Shown piece after piece: positions 22,097-29,889 of a stretch of DNA of 37,601 nt. Origin of the DNA: Clostridia bacterium (lineage in GTDB: Bacteria; Bacillota; Clostridia; Christensenellales; Borkfalkiaceae). Within the stretch, counting starts at the first letter, position 1. The number at the start of each line of letters is the position of its first letter. The stretch is from positions 1 to 37,601 of the forward strand of contig JAFVQM010000001.1 of the NCBI GenBank assembly GCA_017504795.1. Direction: 5' to 3'. Both the position numbers and the translations under genes were made by a program. The notes under the pieces were generated by a model, which was not told where the DNA came from, did no database searches, and saw only the letters and a program-made list of their open reading frames with translations.

Positions 22097-23235
22097 ACGT
22101 TTTCTTTATAAGTTCCAAGAAGAACGAATTTATCCGAACCGTTGTCGAGTTCGGCGATTAAGTTTCTTACTTGCGGGTCTAAGATATCGCCTTCGAAATC
22201 GAAATAGAACATAAACTCGAAATCCGAGCCTTCTATCGGGCGCGACTCAATTTTAGTAAGGTTGAGCCCGAAAGCGTAGAAACGGCTAACTATTTTATTG
22301 AGCGAGCCGGGGGTATGAGCCAAACTCGTCATAATACTGATTTTATCAGCCCCTTTATAAACGCGCAAATCTTTGGTTATACAAATAAAGCGAGTAAAAT
22401 TCTTTTCGCTATCTTGAACTCTCGGCTCTAAAATTTTAAGATTATACGCGTTAGCACACTCTTTCGAGCAAAGTACCGCCACCGTTTTATCGTCACCTTC
22501 GGCAACTTTTTTAGCGCCAACTGCGGTGTTTTCAACGCTTTCCGTTTTAACGTTTAACTTCTTTATATACTCAGAGCATTGTGTAAGCGCTTGGGGGTGA
22601 GAAATTACAGTTTTAATATCTTTAAGTTCAGTTCCGCATTTTACGGCTAAGCAATGGTCAATTTGAATTTTTACGCTTTTTACGATATGGAAATCGTATT
22701 TTTTCATAAGGTCGTAAACTTCCGAAACCGAGCCTGCGGTACTGTTTTCAATAGGAAGTACTCCGTATTCGCAAAGCCCCTTTTCAACCGCGTTGAAAAC
22801 GCCTTCAAAGGTTTTGAAATAAGTAATATCCGATATAGGAAAGATTTTTTCAGCCGCTTTACCGCTGTTTGCACCGTACACGCCTTGGCACGCAACAGTC
22901 CCGTCGACAGGGAATTCTTTAAGCGGATTTTTAATAATTTCGTCAAGTTCTTTTTTCACGGGTGAAACGGTTTCAACGAACTTGCTTTGATAGGCTTTGC
23001 TAGCGTAAAAAATAGTATCGTATAACTCTTTTACGTAAAGCCTAATATCTTCTGGGCATTTTTGCGAAAGCCTATAAACGATTTCTTTTTCCCTTTTTCC
23101 GTCGTGAACTGCTTTTTCTGTTTTCGCTTTTATAACGCCAACTTGTTTAGAAAGCGCCATACGCTCTTTGTAAAGTTCGATAAGTTGATCGTCAATTTGG
23201 TCAATTTTTTCTCTTATTTCAATTAAATTATTCAT
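22093..23235 (-). CDS. pheA: Chorismate mutase-prephenate dehydratase (P-protein)
   Basis: A 380-residue bifunctional enzyme that turns chorismate into prephenate and then phenylpyruvate, committing to Phe. Residues 1 to about 90 are the AroQ-class mutase helix bundle (IREKIDQIDDQLIELYKERM). About 110-285 are the dehydratase with LPIENSTAGSV, ISHPQAL and the NFTRF active-site motif. The C-terminus is an ACT domain, SLAHTPGSLNKIVSRFYAFG followed by ESRPI, which in the family binds Phe for feedback inhibition. The mutase precedes the dehydratase, as in proteobacterial P-proteins. Overlaps aroC by 4 bases. Confidence 0.95.
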   Translation of the reverse strand: MNNLIEIREKIDQIDDQLIELYKERMALSKQVGVIKAKTEKAVHDGKREKEIVYRLSQKCPEDIRLYVKELYDTIFYASKAYQSKFVETVSPVKKELDEIIKNPLKEFPVDGTVACQGVYGANSGKAAEKIFPISDITYFKTFEGVFNAVEKGLCEYGVLPIENSTAGSVSEVYDLMKKYDFHIVKSVKIQIDHCLAVKCGTELKDIKTVISHPQALTQCSEYIKKLNVKTESVENTAVGAKKVAEGDDKTVAVLCSKECANAYNLKILEPRVQDSEKNFTRFICITKDLRVYKGADKISIMTSLAHTPGSLNKIVSRFYAFGLNLTKIESRPIEGSDFEFMFYFDFEGDILDPQVRNLIAELDNGSDKFVLLGTYKENV

Positions 23236-24284
23236 AATACCTCGTCAAGTAATGCTATTGCAACCGCACTTTCTATGCACGGAACTGCTCTTACTGCAAC
23301 GCAAGCGTCGTGCCTGCCTTTAATTTTTATTTTTACGTTTTCCTTATTTACAAGGTCTATCGTGTTTTGCTCTATCTGTATAGACGGCGTTGGTTTTAAC
23401 GCAACGCGCATCGTTAAGTTAAACCCGTTAGATATACCGCCGTTTATTCCGCCGTTATTGTTAGTTTTGAGTTTTACCGTATCCCCGTCGTAATAAAGTT
23501 CGTCATTAACCACGCTACCACGACTTTTTGCCATTTCAAACCCCGAGCCAAACTCAACGCCTTTAACCGCTGGAACTGAAAATAGTAGCGACGAAAGTTT
23601 ACCTTCTAACCCTTCGAATAAGTTATCTCCAACGCCTGCGGGCATACCGCATACCACCGTTTCGATAACACCGCCAACGCTATCGCCTTGCAATCTTGCA
23701 CTCTCAATTTCTAAAAGCATTTCGTCCTTTTTATCAATGGACGGAAAACCGCAAGTTAACGATACGATTTTATCGTAATCGATATCCCCGTCACGATACG
23801 ACGCGCCTTGAACGCCACCCACCGCTTGAAGATAACTTGCAATTTTTACGCCTTTTTTTTCAAGGTACTGTTTGCAAAGCCCACCTAGTACGCAGTAAAC
23901 GGCAGTTAGCCTTGCCGAAAATCTACCGCCACCTGAAAAGTCAAGCGCACCGTCTTTTAAGTGCCAGGCATAATCGGCGTGTGACGGCCTAGGTTTACCG
24001 TATAAATCGCTATAATCTTTACTTTTTACGTTGTTGTTTTTGATAATTACTTCAAAATCACCGTTAATAACACCGTCTTTTACGTTTATAAATTCTGGCT
24101 CGTCCGCCTCTATTCTCGGTGTTGAAAAGGAAGAACTACTTGCCTTTCGCCTTGCTAAAAACTTTGTAAGTTCATCTTTATCAAACGAAAAGTTAGGAAA
24201 GCCTTTTACCTTTAACTTCATTTCGGGAGAGTGAGATTCGCCAACTATTTCAATAATTAAGTTTTTACCTTGTAGTTTCGACAT
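23232..24284 (-). CDS. aroC: Chorismate synthase (divergent)
   Basis: A 350-residue chorismate synthase: FMN-dependent conversion of EPSP to chorismate. The family framework is clear (GESHSPEM, KPRPSHADYAWHLK, LDFSGGGRFSARLT, GRHDACVAVRAVPCIESAVA), but conserved positions differ: GESHG is GESHS, RPGHAD is RPSHAD, and the usual TTGTPI segment after the 'SGVF' loop is shortened to NGDFEVIIKN. It is shorter than most (about 360-390). The two catalytic His of the family, in GESH and RPxHAD, are kept, so I expect activity. The first 20 bases overlap aroA. Confidence 0.92.
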   Translation of the reverse strand: MSKLQGKNLIIEIVGESHSPEMKLKVKGFPNFSFDKDELTKFLARRKASSSSFSTPRIEADEPEFINVKDGVINGDFEVIIKNNNVKSKDYSDLYGKPRPSHADYAWHLKDGALDFSGGGRFSARLTAVYCVLGGLCKQYLEKKGVKIASYLQAVGGVQGASYRDGDIDYDKIVSLTCGFPSIDKKDEMLLEIESARLQGDSVGGVIETVVCGMPAGVGDNLFEGLEGKLSSLLFSVPAVKGVEFGSGFEMAKSRGSVVNDELYYDGDTVKLKTNNNGGINGGISNGFNLTMRVALKPTPSIQIEQNTIDLVNKENVKIKIKGRHDACVAVRAVPCIESAVAIALLDEVL

Positions 24285-25521
24285 TGACGTTTCCTCCCAC
24301 CTTTTTATAGTCTTTGACGAAATCGGGATAAGATTTAGTTATCGCCTCGCCACCGAGCACCAAACTATCTTGACTTGCGTTTCCTGCCATTATAACCGCA
24401 GACATTACCGTTCTATGGTCGTTACCGCCGTTTATTTGAGCGCCCGTAGGCTTTCCCCCAACGATTTCAATCGAGTTATTTATATATTTTGCAGTTATAT
24501 TACACGCGGTTAACCCGTCTATTACCGCTTTTATTCTATCACTTTCTTTAAGGCGCAAGCGGTCAACCCCTAAAATGCGGGTAGTTCCACTAGCATACGA
24601 CGCTACTACCGAAACTATTTGAACTAGATCTGGAACGTCTTCCATATCAACGGTTATTCCGCTTAGTCTTTTAGCGTTTACGGTTACCGAATTTTTATTT
24701 TCAATAACTTCCGCGCCAAAAGATTTTAGTATATCTATTATCTTTTTATCGCCTTGAACGGAACTTAAATTAAGCCCGTTTACCGTTACTCTACCACCTA
24801 TCGCGCCTGCTGACAGTAAAAACGACGCGCCCGACCAGTCGCCTTCGACCGTGAACTCAGTTTTCGTGGCATTGTAACCGCCTTTTATTTTGTAGCCGTT
24901 TTGGGTTTTTGTAAACTCTACGCCAAAGTCTTTTAGTACGGATAGAGTTATATCAACGTACGGCTGTGAAACGAGCGTTCCGTCTACTATAATTTCGCTC
25001 TCCCCGTCAACGTAAGACAGTGCAAGAAGTAGCCCCGTGATATACTGAGAACTAATCCCCCCGTCTATATAATATTTACCGCTACTTAGTTTTCCGTTTA
25101 CCGTTAGCCCTATAATTTCCGCGCCGTTTTCGTTAAGCGCGGTGGTCAGTTCCTTAATAGGTCTTTCAAGTAGCCTTTTAGCACCCGTAAATTCAGCCTT
25201 TACGCCAAGCGCCGATACTACTGGAATTAAAAACCTTAGCGAAGAACCGCTTTCCTTACAGTCGATAACGACTTTTTCTTTTGGAAGTTCCCCGCGTTTT
25301 ATAACCACCTTACCGTCTATTACTTTTACGCTTGCGCCAAGCGTTTTTAGGGCGTTTAAGGTAACGGTAGCGTCAACTGACGAGCCTACGTTAAAAACGT
25401 TAATTTCTTTCCCCGATAAAAACGCCGAAATTAAAATTCTATGCGCAAACGACTTAGATGACGGAGCGTTTATCTCGCCTTTTATTATAGACGGTTTTAC
25501 TCTAATATCAAAGCGCTCCAT
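24265..25521 (-). CDS. aroA: 3-phosphoshikimate 1-carboxyvinyltransferase (EPSP synthase)
   Basis: A 418-residue EPSP synthase, joining shikimate-3-phosphate and PEP. Motifs: INAPSSKSFAHRILI near residue 20 (Lys binds both substrates), SGSSLRFLIP near 90, KRLLERPI, GDWSGASF, VPDLVQIVSV (catalytic Asp), RLRLKESDR and the C-terminal GGNDHRTVMS. The ATG at 25521 shares its A with the aroB TGA stop and has GGGAG 6 bases upstream; a GTG one codon earlier is a less likely start. The Gly-rich loop before the RPI motif carries KRLLERPIKE rather than the classical NAGTAMRP arrangement, which is now SGSSLRF, typical of class II-like enzymes. Confidence 0.95.
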   Translation of the reverse strand: MERFDIRVKPSIIKGEINAPSSKSFAHRILISAFLSGKEINVFNVGSSVDATVTLNALKTLGASVKVIDGKVVIKRGELPKEKVVIDCKESGSSLRFLIPVVSALGVKAEFTGAKRLLERPIKELTTALNENGAEIIGLTVNGKLSSGKYYIDGGISSQYITGLLLALSYVDGESEIIVDGTLVSQPYVDITLSVLKDFGVEFTKTQNGYKIKGGYNATKTEFTVEGDWSGASFLLSAGAIGGRVTVNGLNLSSVQGDKKIIDILKSFGAEVIENKNSVTVNAKRLSGITVDMEDVPDLVQIVSVVASYASGTTRILGVDRLRLKESDRIKAVIDGLTACNITAKYINNSIEIVGGKPTGAQINGGNDHRTVMSAVIMAGNASQDSLVLGGEAITKSYPDFVKDYKKVGGNVNVETTR

Positions 25522-26540
25522 CACAAACTCCCTATAACGTCGCTAAATAAAACTTTTTTAATAAGCGGTTTTGCAAAGCCCTTAGAAAAAACGAAATTCA
25601 CGGTGTCACCGTCCGCCTTTTTATCTGATTTCATAACGGATAAAATTTCTTCTTTTGAAAAATCTACGCTAAGTTCAACGCCCGAAAGTTTAAGAAATTC
25701 TATCGCCCTATTTTTATCTTCTTCACTCATAAAACCGAGCCTATAAGACGATTTTACCGCATAATACATACCTTTAATAACGCACTCACCGTGCGATAAA
25801 GAATAGTTATATAACTTTTCAATAGCGTGCCCTACGGTGTGACCGAAGTTAAGTAGCATTCTGTCACCGCTTTCTAGTTCGTCACGCTCGACGATATCTC
25901 TTTTTATCTCTAACGATTTTACTATTAAATCAAAATAATCAATATTTTCTATATCGCTTGGGGTAATACGGTTGTCGATAAACGCGTACTTCATTATCTC
26001 GCCAAGTCCACTAGTTAACTCGCGTTTATTAAGGGTTTTAATAAGGTTGACGTTTATATACACAGCGTCAGGCTGAAAGAACGTACCAAGTAGGTTTTTG
26101 CCCGCATCTAAATCAATACCCGTTTTACCGCCTACGGAACTGTCTACCATAGAAAGAAGTGACGTTGGAATTGCAACGTATCCTATACCGCGCATATACG
26201 TTGACGCGATAAACGCCGATAAATCACCAACTACGCCACCGCCAAGCCCTATCACGGTTGACTTTCTTGAAAGCCCTGACTTTGCAAGCGCGTTTACAAG
26301 GCTAATATAGGTTTGGGCGTTTTTACTTTCTTCACCCGCTTTTATTACGAATTTATATACCTTTTTACCTTCAAGTAGACTTTCTATCTCGCTATAATAT
26401 AAAGGTTCTACGTTATCGTCGGTAATAACGGCTACGGTATCTCCTTTTATCAATGGAAGAACTTGGGTTTTGAAACTTTCAAAACCGTAATCAACCGTTA
26501 TTTCGTATTTTTTTGATGCGTTTACTTTTATTGTTTTCAT
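25521..26540 (-). CDS. aroB: 3-dehydroquinate synthase
   Basis: A 339-residue NAD- and metal-dependent enzyme that cyclises DAHP to 3-dehydroquinate. Visible motifs: GLGGGVVGDLSAFIASTYMRG (NAD binding, about 98-118), IPTSLLSMVDSSVGGKTGID (about 123-142), GEIMKYAFI, and LLNFGHTVGHAIE with the metal-binding His residues; a further His comes from SLSHGECV. Full length. Overlaps tyrA by 4 bases (ATGA). Confidence 0.96.
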   Translation of the reverse strand: MKTIKVNASKKYEITVDYGFESFKTQVLPLIKGDTVAVITDDNVEPLYYSEIESLLEGKKVYKFVIKAGEESKNAQTYISLVNALAKSGLSRKSTVIGLGGGVVGDLSAFIASTYMRGIGYVAIPTSLLSMVDSSVGGKTGIDLDAGKNLLGTFFQPDAVYINVNLIKTLNKRELTSGLGEIMKYAFIDNRITPSDIENIDYFDLIVKSLEIKRDIVERDELESGDRMLLNFGHTVGHAIEKLYNYSLSHGECVIKGMYYAVKSSYRLGFMSEEDKNRAIEFLKLSGVELSVDFSKEEILSVMKSDKKADGDTVNFVFSKGFAKPLIKKVLFSDVIGSL

Positions 26541-27382
26541 TTTTTGTTTTTCGTATCTATTAAAAGTTTTCTCTCGTTGCCTTCGCTAAGTAGTTTTTCA
26601 AGTTCTACTCTATCGCCGTTTTTTAAGGCAACACTATATTTTTGTAAATTTTCAATAAACTCGTCAAGTTCTTTTGACAAGTTGTCCCCGTTTTCTATCA
26701 TAAGTTCAGACCACATCTTAGGGTTAAGCCTTGCTACGCGCGTTAAGTCTTTGTAACTTCCCGCCGAATAGCCAAAGTGTTCGCTTGCGATTTCGTTTTT
26801 GATAAACGCGTTTGAAACTATATGGCAAAGTTGTGACGTAAAGGCTATTGCCCTATCGTGATACTCAGGCGTTGTAATAACTACTTCTGAAAAACCTAGC
26901 GTTAGGTAAAACGCTTTAATTTTTTCAAGAGTAAAAATATCAGCGTTGACGTTAGTTAGTATCATTGACGCTTTTTCAAAAAGCCCCGAAACCGATCTAT
27001 CTATCCCCGAAAACTCTCTACCCGCCATCGGGTGACCGCCAACGAAGATAAGGTTTGGATATTTTTTAGAAAGTTCTTTCATTTCCGCCATAGTTTTGCG
27101 CTTGATACCGCAAAAGTCGGTTATCACCGCCCCGTCTTTAAGAAGGGGTAAAAACCTTTCTATCGACGATAAGAACGAACTAGGATATAGCGACACGATA
27201 AGCATATCAATATCTTTTGCGGTAGTTTCGTCAAGCGGAGCGTTAATAGCGCCGAGCATATCCGCCTTTAACATAACCGTTTCTTGATTATCGTAGCCGA
27301 AAACTTCGTGCCCACCTATTTTTTTAAGGGTTTTGCCAAGGCTACCGCCCATAAGCCCTAACCCGATAATTCCTATTTTCAT
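26537..27382 (-). CDS. tyrA: Prephenate dehydrogenase
   Basis: A 281-residue NAD(P)-dependent enzyme that oxidatively decarboxylates prephenate to 4-hydroxyphenylpyruvate, the Tyr branch. The N-terminal fingerprint is IGIIGLGLMGGSLGKTLKK; GGHPMAGREFSGIDRS (about 117-132) contains the catalytic His, and the helical C-terminal half starts with SQLCHIVSNAF. No ACT domain follows, so Tyr feedback through an ACT domain is not expected. Overlaps aroF by 4 bases. Confidence 0.94.
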   Translation of the reverse strand: MKIGIIGLGLMGGSLGKTLKKIGGHEVFGYDNQETVMLKADMLGAINAPLDETTAKDIDMLIVSLYPSSFLSSIERFLPLLKDGAVITDFCGIKRKTMAEMKELSKKYPNLIFVGGHPMAGREFSGIDRSVSGLFEKASMILTNVNADIFTLEKIKAFYLTLGFSEVVITTPEYHDRAIAFTSQLCHIVSNAFIKNEIASEHFGYSAGSYKDLTRVARLNPKMWSELMIENGDNLSKELDEFIENLQKYSVALKNGDRVELEKLLSEGNERKLLIDTKNKK

Positions 27383-28395
27383 AAATCTCTGTGCTTATCG
27401 ACAAGCGGAAGCATAACGTCAATACTTTTAACGATATCGTCAAACTGGTCGGGGGTTATCGACTGCGCCCCGTCACAAAGTGCGTTTTTGGGGTCGTTAT
27501 GAACTTCTATCATAAGACCGTGCGCCCCTGAGCCAACTGACGCAAGCGACAACGGTTTTACAAGCCTTGATAGCCCCGACGCGTGCGACGGATCAACCAC
27601 AACCGGTAAATGCGTAAGTTCTTTAAGAAGGGGAATTGCCGATAAGTCAAGCGTGTTTCTCGTGTACGGCTCGAAAGTTCTTATACCCCTTTCACATAAA
27701 ATGATATCTTTACCACCTTCACTCATAATGTATTCGGCACTCATAAGCCACTCTTGAATAGTGTTTGCCAAACCGCGCTTTAATAAAACGGGTTTTTTAG
27801 TTTTACCAACTTCTTTCAAGAGTTCAAAGTTTTGCATATCGCGCGCACCTATTTGAATAACGTCAACGTCCTTAAACTGGTCGATATGGTTAACGCTCAT
27901 AATCTCGGTAACGATAGGCATACCCGTTTCTTCTTTGGCTTTAAGAAGAAGTTGTAGCCCCGCCTCTCTTAGACCTTGGAAAGCATACGGCGAAGTTCTA
28001 GGCTTATACGCACCACCGCGAAGCACGGTTGCGCCCGCTTTTTTAACCGCCCAAGCAACGTCAATTATCTGTTTTTCAGTTTCAACCGAACACGGCCCTG
28101 CTATAATTTGGAAGTTATCTCCACCGAATTTATGACCGCCTATATCTACGATAGTATCGTCGGGGTGGAATTTACGGTTTGCACACTTAAAAGGCTCTTG
28201 AATACGCTTGACGTTTTCAACGATATCAAGCGACCTAACAAGGTCAATATCGATTTTACTAGTATCGCCTACTAGCCCTAAAATGGTCGAGTGTTGACCG
28301 TTACTTATATCGACTTCTAAGCCCTGACCTTTAATCCATTTAATTAAGTTGTTAATTTGTTTTTCTTCGTGTTCCTTTTTAACGATAATAATCAT
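27379..28395 (-). CDS. aroF: 3-deoxy-7-phosphoheptulonate (DAHP) synthase
   Basis: A 338-residue class I beta-type DAHP synthase that condenses PEP and erythrose-4-phosphate, the first pathway step. Residues 1 to about 70 are a ferredoxin-like regulatory domain (MIIIVKKEHEEKQINNLIKW), the feedback module in Thermotoga-type enzymes. The barrel follows: IIAGPCSVE, RGGAYKPRTSPYAFQG, VTEIMS, IGARDMQN, LLKRG, CERGIRTFE, VDPSHASG and GAHGLMIEVH. AGAAGGTG precedes the ATG. First gene of the operon, directly behind the attenuator, so the whole pathway is controlled there. Confidence 0.96.
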   Translation of the reverse strand: MIIIVKKEHEEKQINNLIKWIKGQGLEVDISNGQHSTILGLVGDTSKIDIDLVRSLDIVENVKRIQEPFKCANRKFHPDDTIVDIGGHKFGGDNFQIIAGPCSVETEKQIIDVAWAVKKAGATVLRGGAYKPRTSPYAFQGLREAGLQLLLKAKEETGMPIVTEIMSVNHIDQFKDVDVIQIGARDMQNFELLKEVGKTKKPVLLKRGLANTIQEWLMSAEYIMSEGGKDIILCERGIRTFEPYTRNTLDLSAIPLLKELTHLPVVVDPSHASGLSRLVKPLSLASVGSGAHGLMIEVHNDPKNALCDGAQSITPDQFDDIVKSIDVMLPLVDKHRDL

Positions 28396-28412
28396 GTTGC
28401 ACCTTCTAAAAT

Positions 28413-28438
28413 AAAAAAACCGAACTAAAAAGTTCGGT
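28413..28438 (-). terminator. Attenuator terminator before aroF
   Basis: On the minus strand, the 8-bp stem ACCGAACT / AGTTCGGT with loop TTTT leads into T7. It lies 18 bases before the aroF start and after the leader peptide. Its first arm overlaps the antiterminator. Confidence 0.92.
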
Positions 28439-28485
28439 CATTTTCAATAAAAAATCCTTTTTTAAGTACGCAAAAAAATAACCGA
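28434..28485 (-). promoter_or_regulatory. Antiterminator of the aromatic operon
   Basis: UCGGUUAUUUU (28485-28475) can pair with AAAAUGACCGA (28444-28434) over 11 bp with one G-U pair. The second arm includes five bases of the terminator's first arm, so the two hairpins exclude each other. The first arm starts 2 bases after the leader stop codon, where a ribosome on that codon would cover it. Confidence 0.8.
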
Positions 28486-28487
28486 TA

Positions 28488-28547
28488 TTAAAAATATGGC
28501 TTCATAAAGTAATATGCAAAATAAAAGGCAAATACGTTATTTTTCAT
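28488..28547 (-). CDS. Phe/Tyr-rich leader peptide of the aromatic operon
   Basis: A 19-codon reading frame, MKNNVFAFYFAYYFMKPYF, with TAGGAG 7 bases before the ATG and a TAA stop. Nine of 19 residues are aromatic (5 Phe, 4 Tyr) and none is Trp, matching the end products of the operon. The position between a consensus promoter and a terminator with a competing antiterminator marks it as a transcription-attenuation leader. When Phe- or Tyr-tRNA is short, the ribosome stalls within the run and leaves the antiterminator free; when it reaches the stop codon it covers the first arm and the terminator forms. The sequence is observed; the mechanism is inferred from pheL- and trpL-type leaders. Confidence 0.88.
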   Translation of the reverse strand: MKNNVFAFYFAYYFMKPYF

Positions 28548-28569
28548 TTTTTTGCTCCTAACACAATAA

Positions 28570-28598
28570 ATTTTACGCTTTTAGATTTTGTTTGTCAA
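28570..28598 (-). promoter_or_regulatory. Promoter of the aromatic operon
   Basis: On the minus strand: perfect -35 TTGACA (28598-28593), 17-bp spacer, -10 TAAAAT (28575-28570). The start point near 28563 leaves about 16 nt before the leader peptide ATG. Confidence 0.92.
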
Positions 28599-28626
28599 GA
28601 TATTTAGCGTTTTTTTTGATAAAATA

Positions 28627-28655
28627 TTGAAAAATTTTAACCGCTGTGTTATAAT
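28627..28655 (+). promoter_or_regulatory. Promoter of the aminotransferase gene
   Basis: -35 TTGAAA (28627-28632), 17-bp spacer, -10 TATAAT (28650-28655). It is divergent from the aromatic promoter; the two -35 boxes are about 28 bases apart. Confidence 0.82.
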
Positions 28656-28679
28656 CAATTATAATTTTTGGAGAACGAT

Positions 28680-29861
28680 ATGATAAACGAAAAAATGTAC
28701 GCGCTAGGCTCTACGCGTTCTAAAATTAGAGAACTTTTCGAATACGGTAAAGAACTTTCTAAAAAAATAGGTGCTGAAAACGTTTTCGACTATACGCTTG
28801 GTAATCCTAGCGTTCCCTGCCCTGAAAAAGTTACTAAAACTATTATTAGCGAAGTTCAAAACCCGTCTATTCACGGCTATACTTCCGCCCAAGGTGATTT
28901 GGGTGCTAGAAAGGCTATTTGCGACTATAACTTTAATCGCTACGGCTTTTCTCTTTCGCCCGACCTTACTTATTTAACTTGCGGTGCTGCCGCTGGGCTT
29001 GCAATAACCTTGCGCGCGCTTATCTCGTCGCCTAGCGATAAGGTTTTAACGTTTGCACCCTTTTTCCCAGAGTACAAGGTGTTTACCGAAAACGCAGGCG
29101 GTAGTTTGATATACGCAAAGTGTGACGAAAGTACTTTCGATATAGATTTTAACGCCTTTGAACTAGCAATCAACCCCGACGTGCAAGCCGTTATTATAAA
29201 TAGCCCCAACAACCCGTCCGGCACGGTGTATAGTGAAGATAGTATAGTTAAACTTTCTAAAATTCTAAGTGCTAAGCAAACTGAGTACGGGCACGCTATT
29301 TATCTAATTTGTGACGAACCGTATCGTGAAATTTTGTTCGACGGTGCAGTTTGCCCGTTTATTCCAAAGTATTATGATAATACGGTAGTTTGTTATTCTT
29401 ACAGCAAAGCGCTTTCTATCCCCGGTGAAAGAATAGGTTACGTATCCGTTTCCAAAAAGGCGGAAAACGCTCAAAAACTCTACCTTGCTATTGCTGGCGC
29501 TGGAAGAAGTTTAGGTTACGTGTGCGCCCCGTCGCTTTTTCAAAAGGTTATTGAAAAGTGTGTTGATAGCGTTTCAGACTCAACGGTATATAAAGACAAT
29601 CGCGATTTATTAGTTTCAAACCTTACGCGTTTAGGTTTTACTTGCGTTAACCCAAAAGGCGCGTTCTACGTGTTTATGAAGTCACCCGTACCTAGCGCTA
29701 ACGAGTTTTGTGACGTTTGTAAAACCTACGGGCTACTCGTAGTCCCGTCCGACTCGTTTGGAATAGATGGCTACGTAAGGCTTGCAACCTGCGTTAGTAC
29801 CGACCTTATTAAACGGTCTATCCCCACGCTTGAAAAAATTGCAAAACTATATAACTTATAA
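28680..29861 (+). CDS. Class I/II pyridoxal-phosphate aminotransferase (aromatic/aspartate type)
   Basis: A 393-residue fold-type I aminotransferase. The PLP lysine is in YSYSKALSIPGERIGY (about residues 243-258); NSPNNPSG (about 178-185), CDEPY and the C-terminal RLATC (substrate carboxylate Arg) are conserved. GGAG lies 6 bases before the ATG at 28680; an in-frame TTG at 28668 overlaps the ribosome site and is unlikely. Transcribed divergently from the aromatic operon, it is a good candidate for amination of phenylpyruvate and 4-hydroxyphenylpyruvate, the only steps to Phe and Tyr not encoded by the operon. That specificity is inferred from position. Confidence 0.88.
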   Translation: MINEKMYALGSTRSKIRELFEYGKELSKKIGAENVFDYTLGNPSVPCPEKVTKTIISEVQNPSIHGYTSAQGDLGARKAICDYNFNRYGFSLSPDLTYLTCGAAAGLAITLRALISSPSDKVLTFAPFFPEYKVFTENAGGSLIYAKCDESTFDIDFNAFELAINPDVQAVIINSPNNPSGTVYSEDSIVKLSKILSAKQTEYGHAIYLICDEPYREILFDGAVCPFIPKYYDNTVVCYSYSKALSIPGERIGYVSVSKKAENAQKLYLAIAGAGRSLGYVCAPSLFQKVIEKCVDSVSDSTVYKDNRDLLVSNLTRLGFTCVNPKGAFYVFMKSPVPSANEFCDVCKTYGLLVVPSDSFGIDGYVRLATCVSTDLIKRSIPTLEKIAKLYNL

Positions 29862-29889
29862 AAAAACCGTGCCAGATGGCACGGTTTTT
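29862..29889. terminator. Bidirectional terminator
   Basis: The stem ACCGTGCC / GGCACGGT, loop AGAT, flanked by A-runs and T-runs. It ends both the aminotransferase and the convergent lipoate ligase gene. Confidence 0.93.

Noticed and set aside
28396-28600. T-box or TRAP-type leader in front of aroF
   Set aside because: No T-box consensus (TGG-N-ACCGCG-type), no specifier-loop structure and no spaced GAG/UAG triplets; a Phe/Tyr leader peptide explains the region instead.
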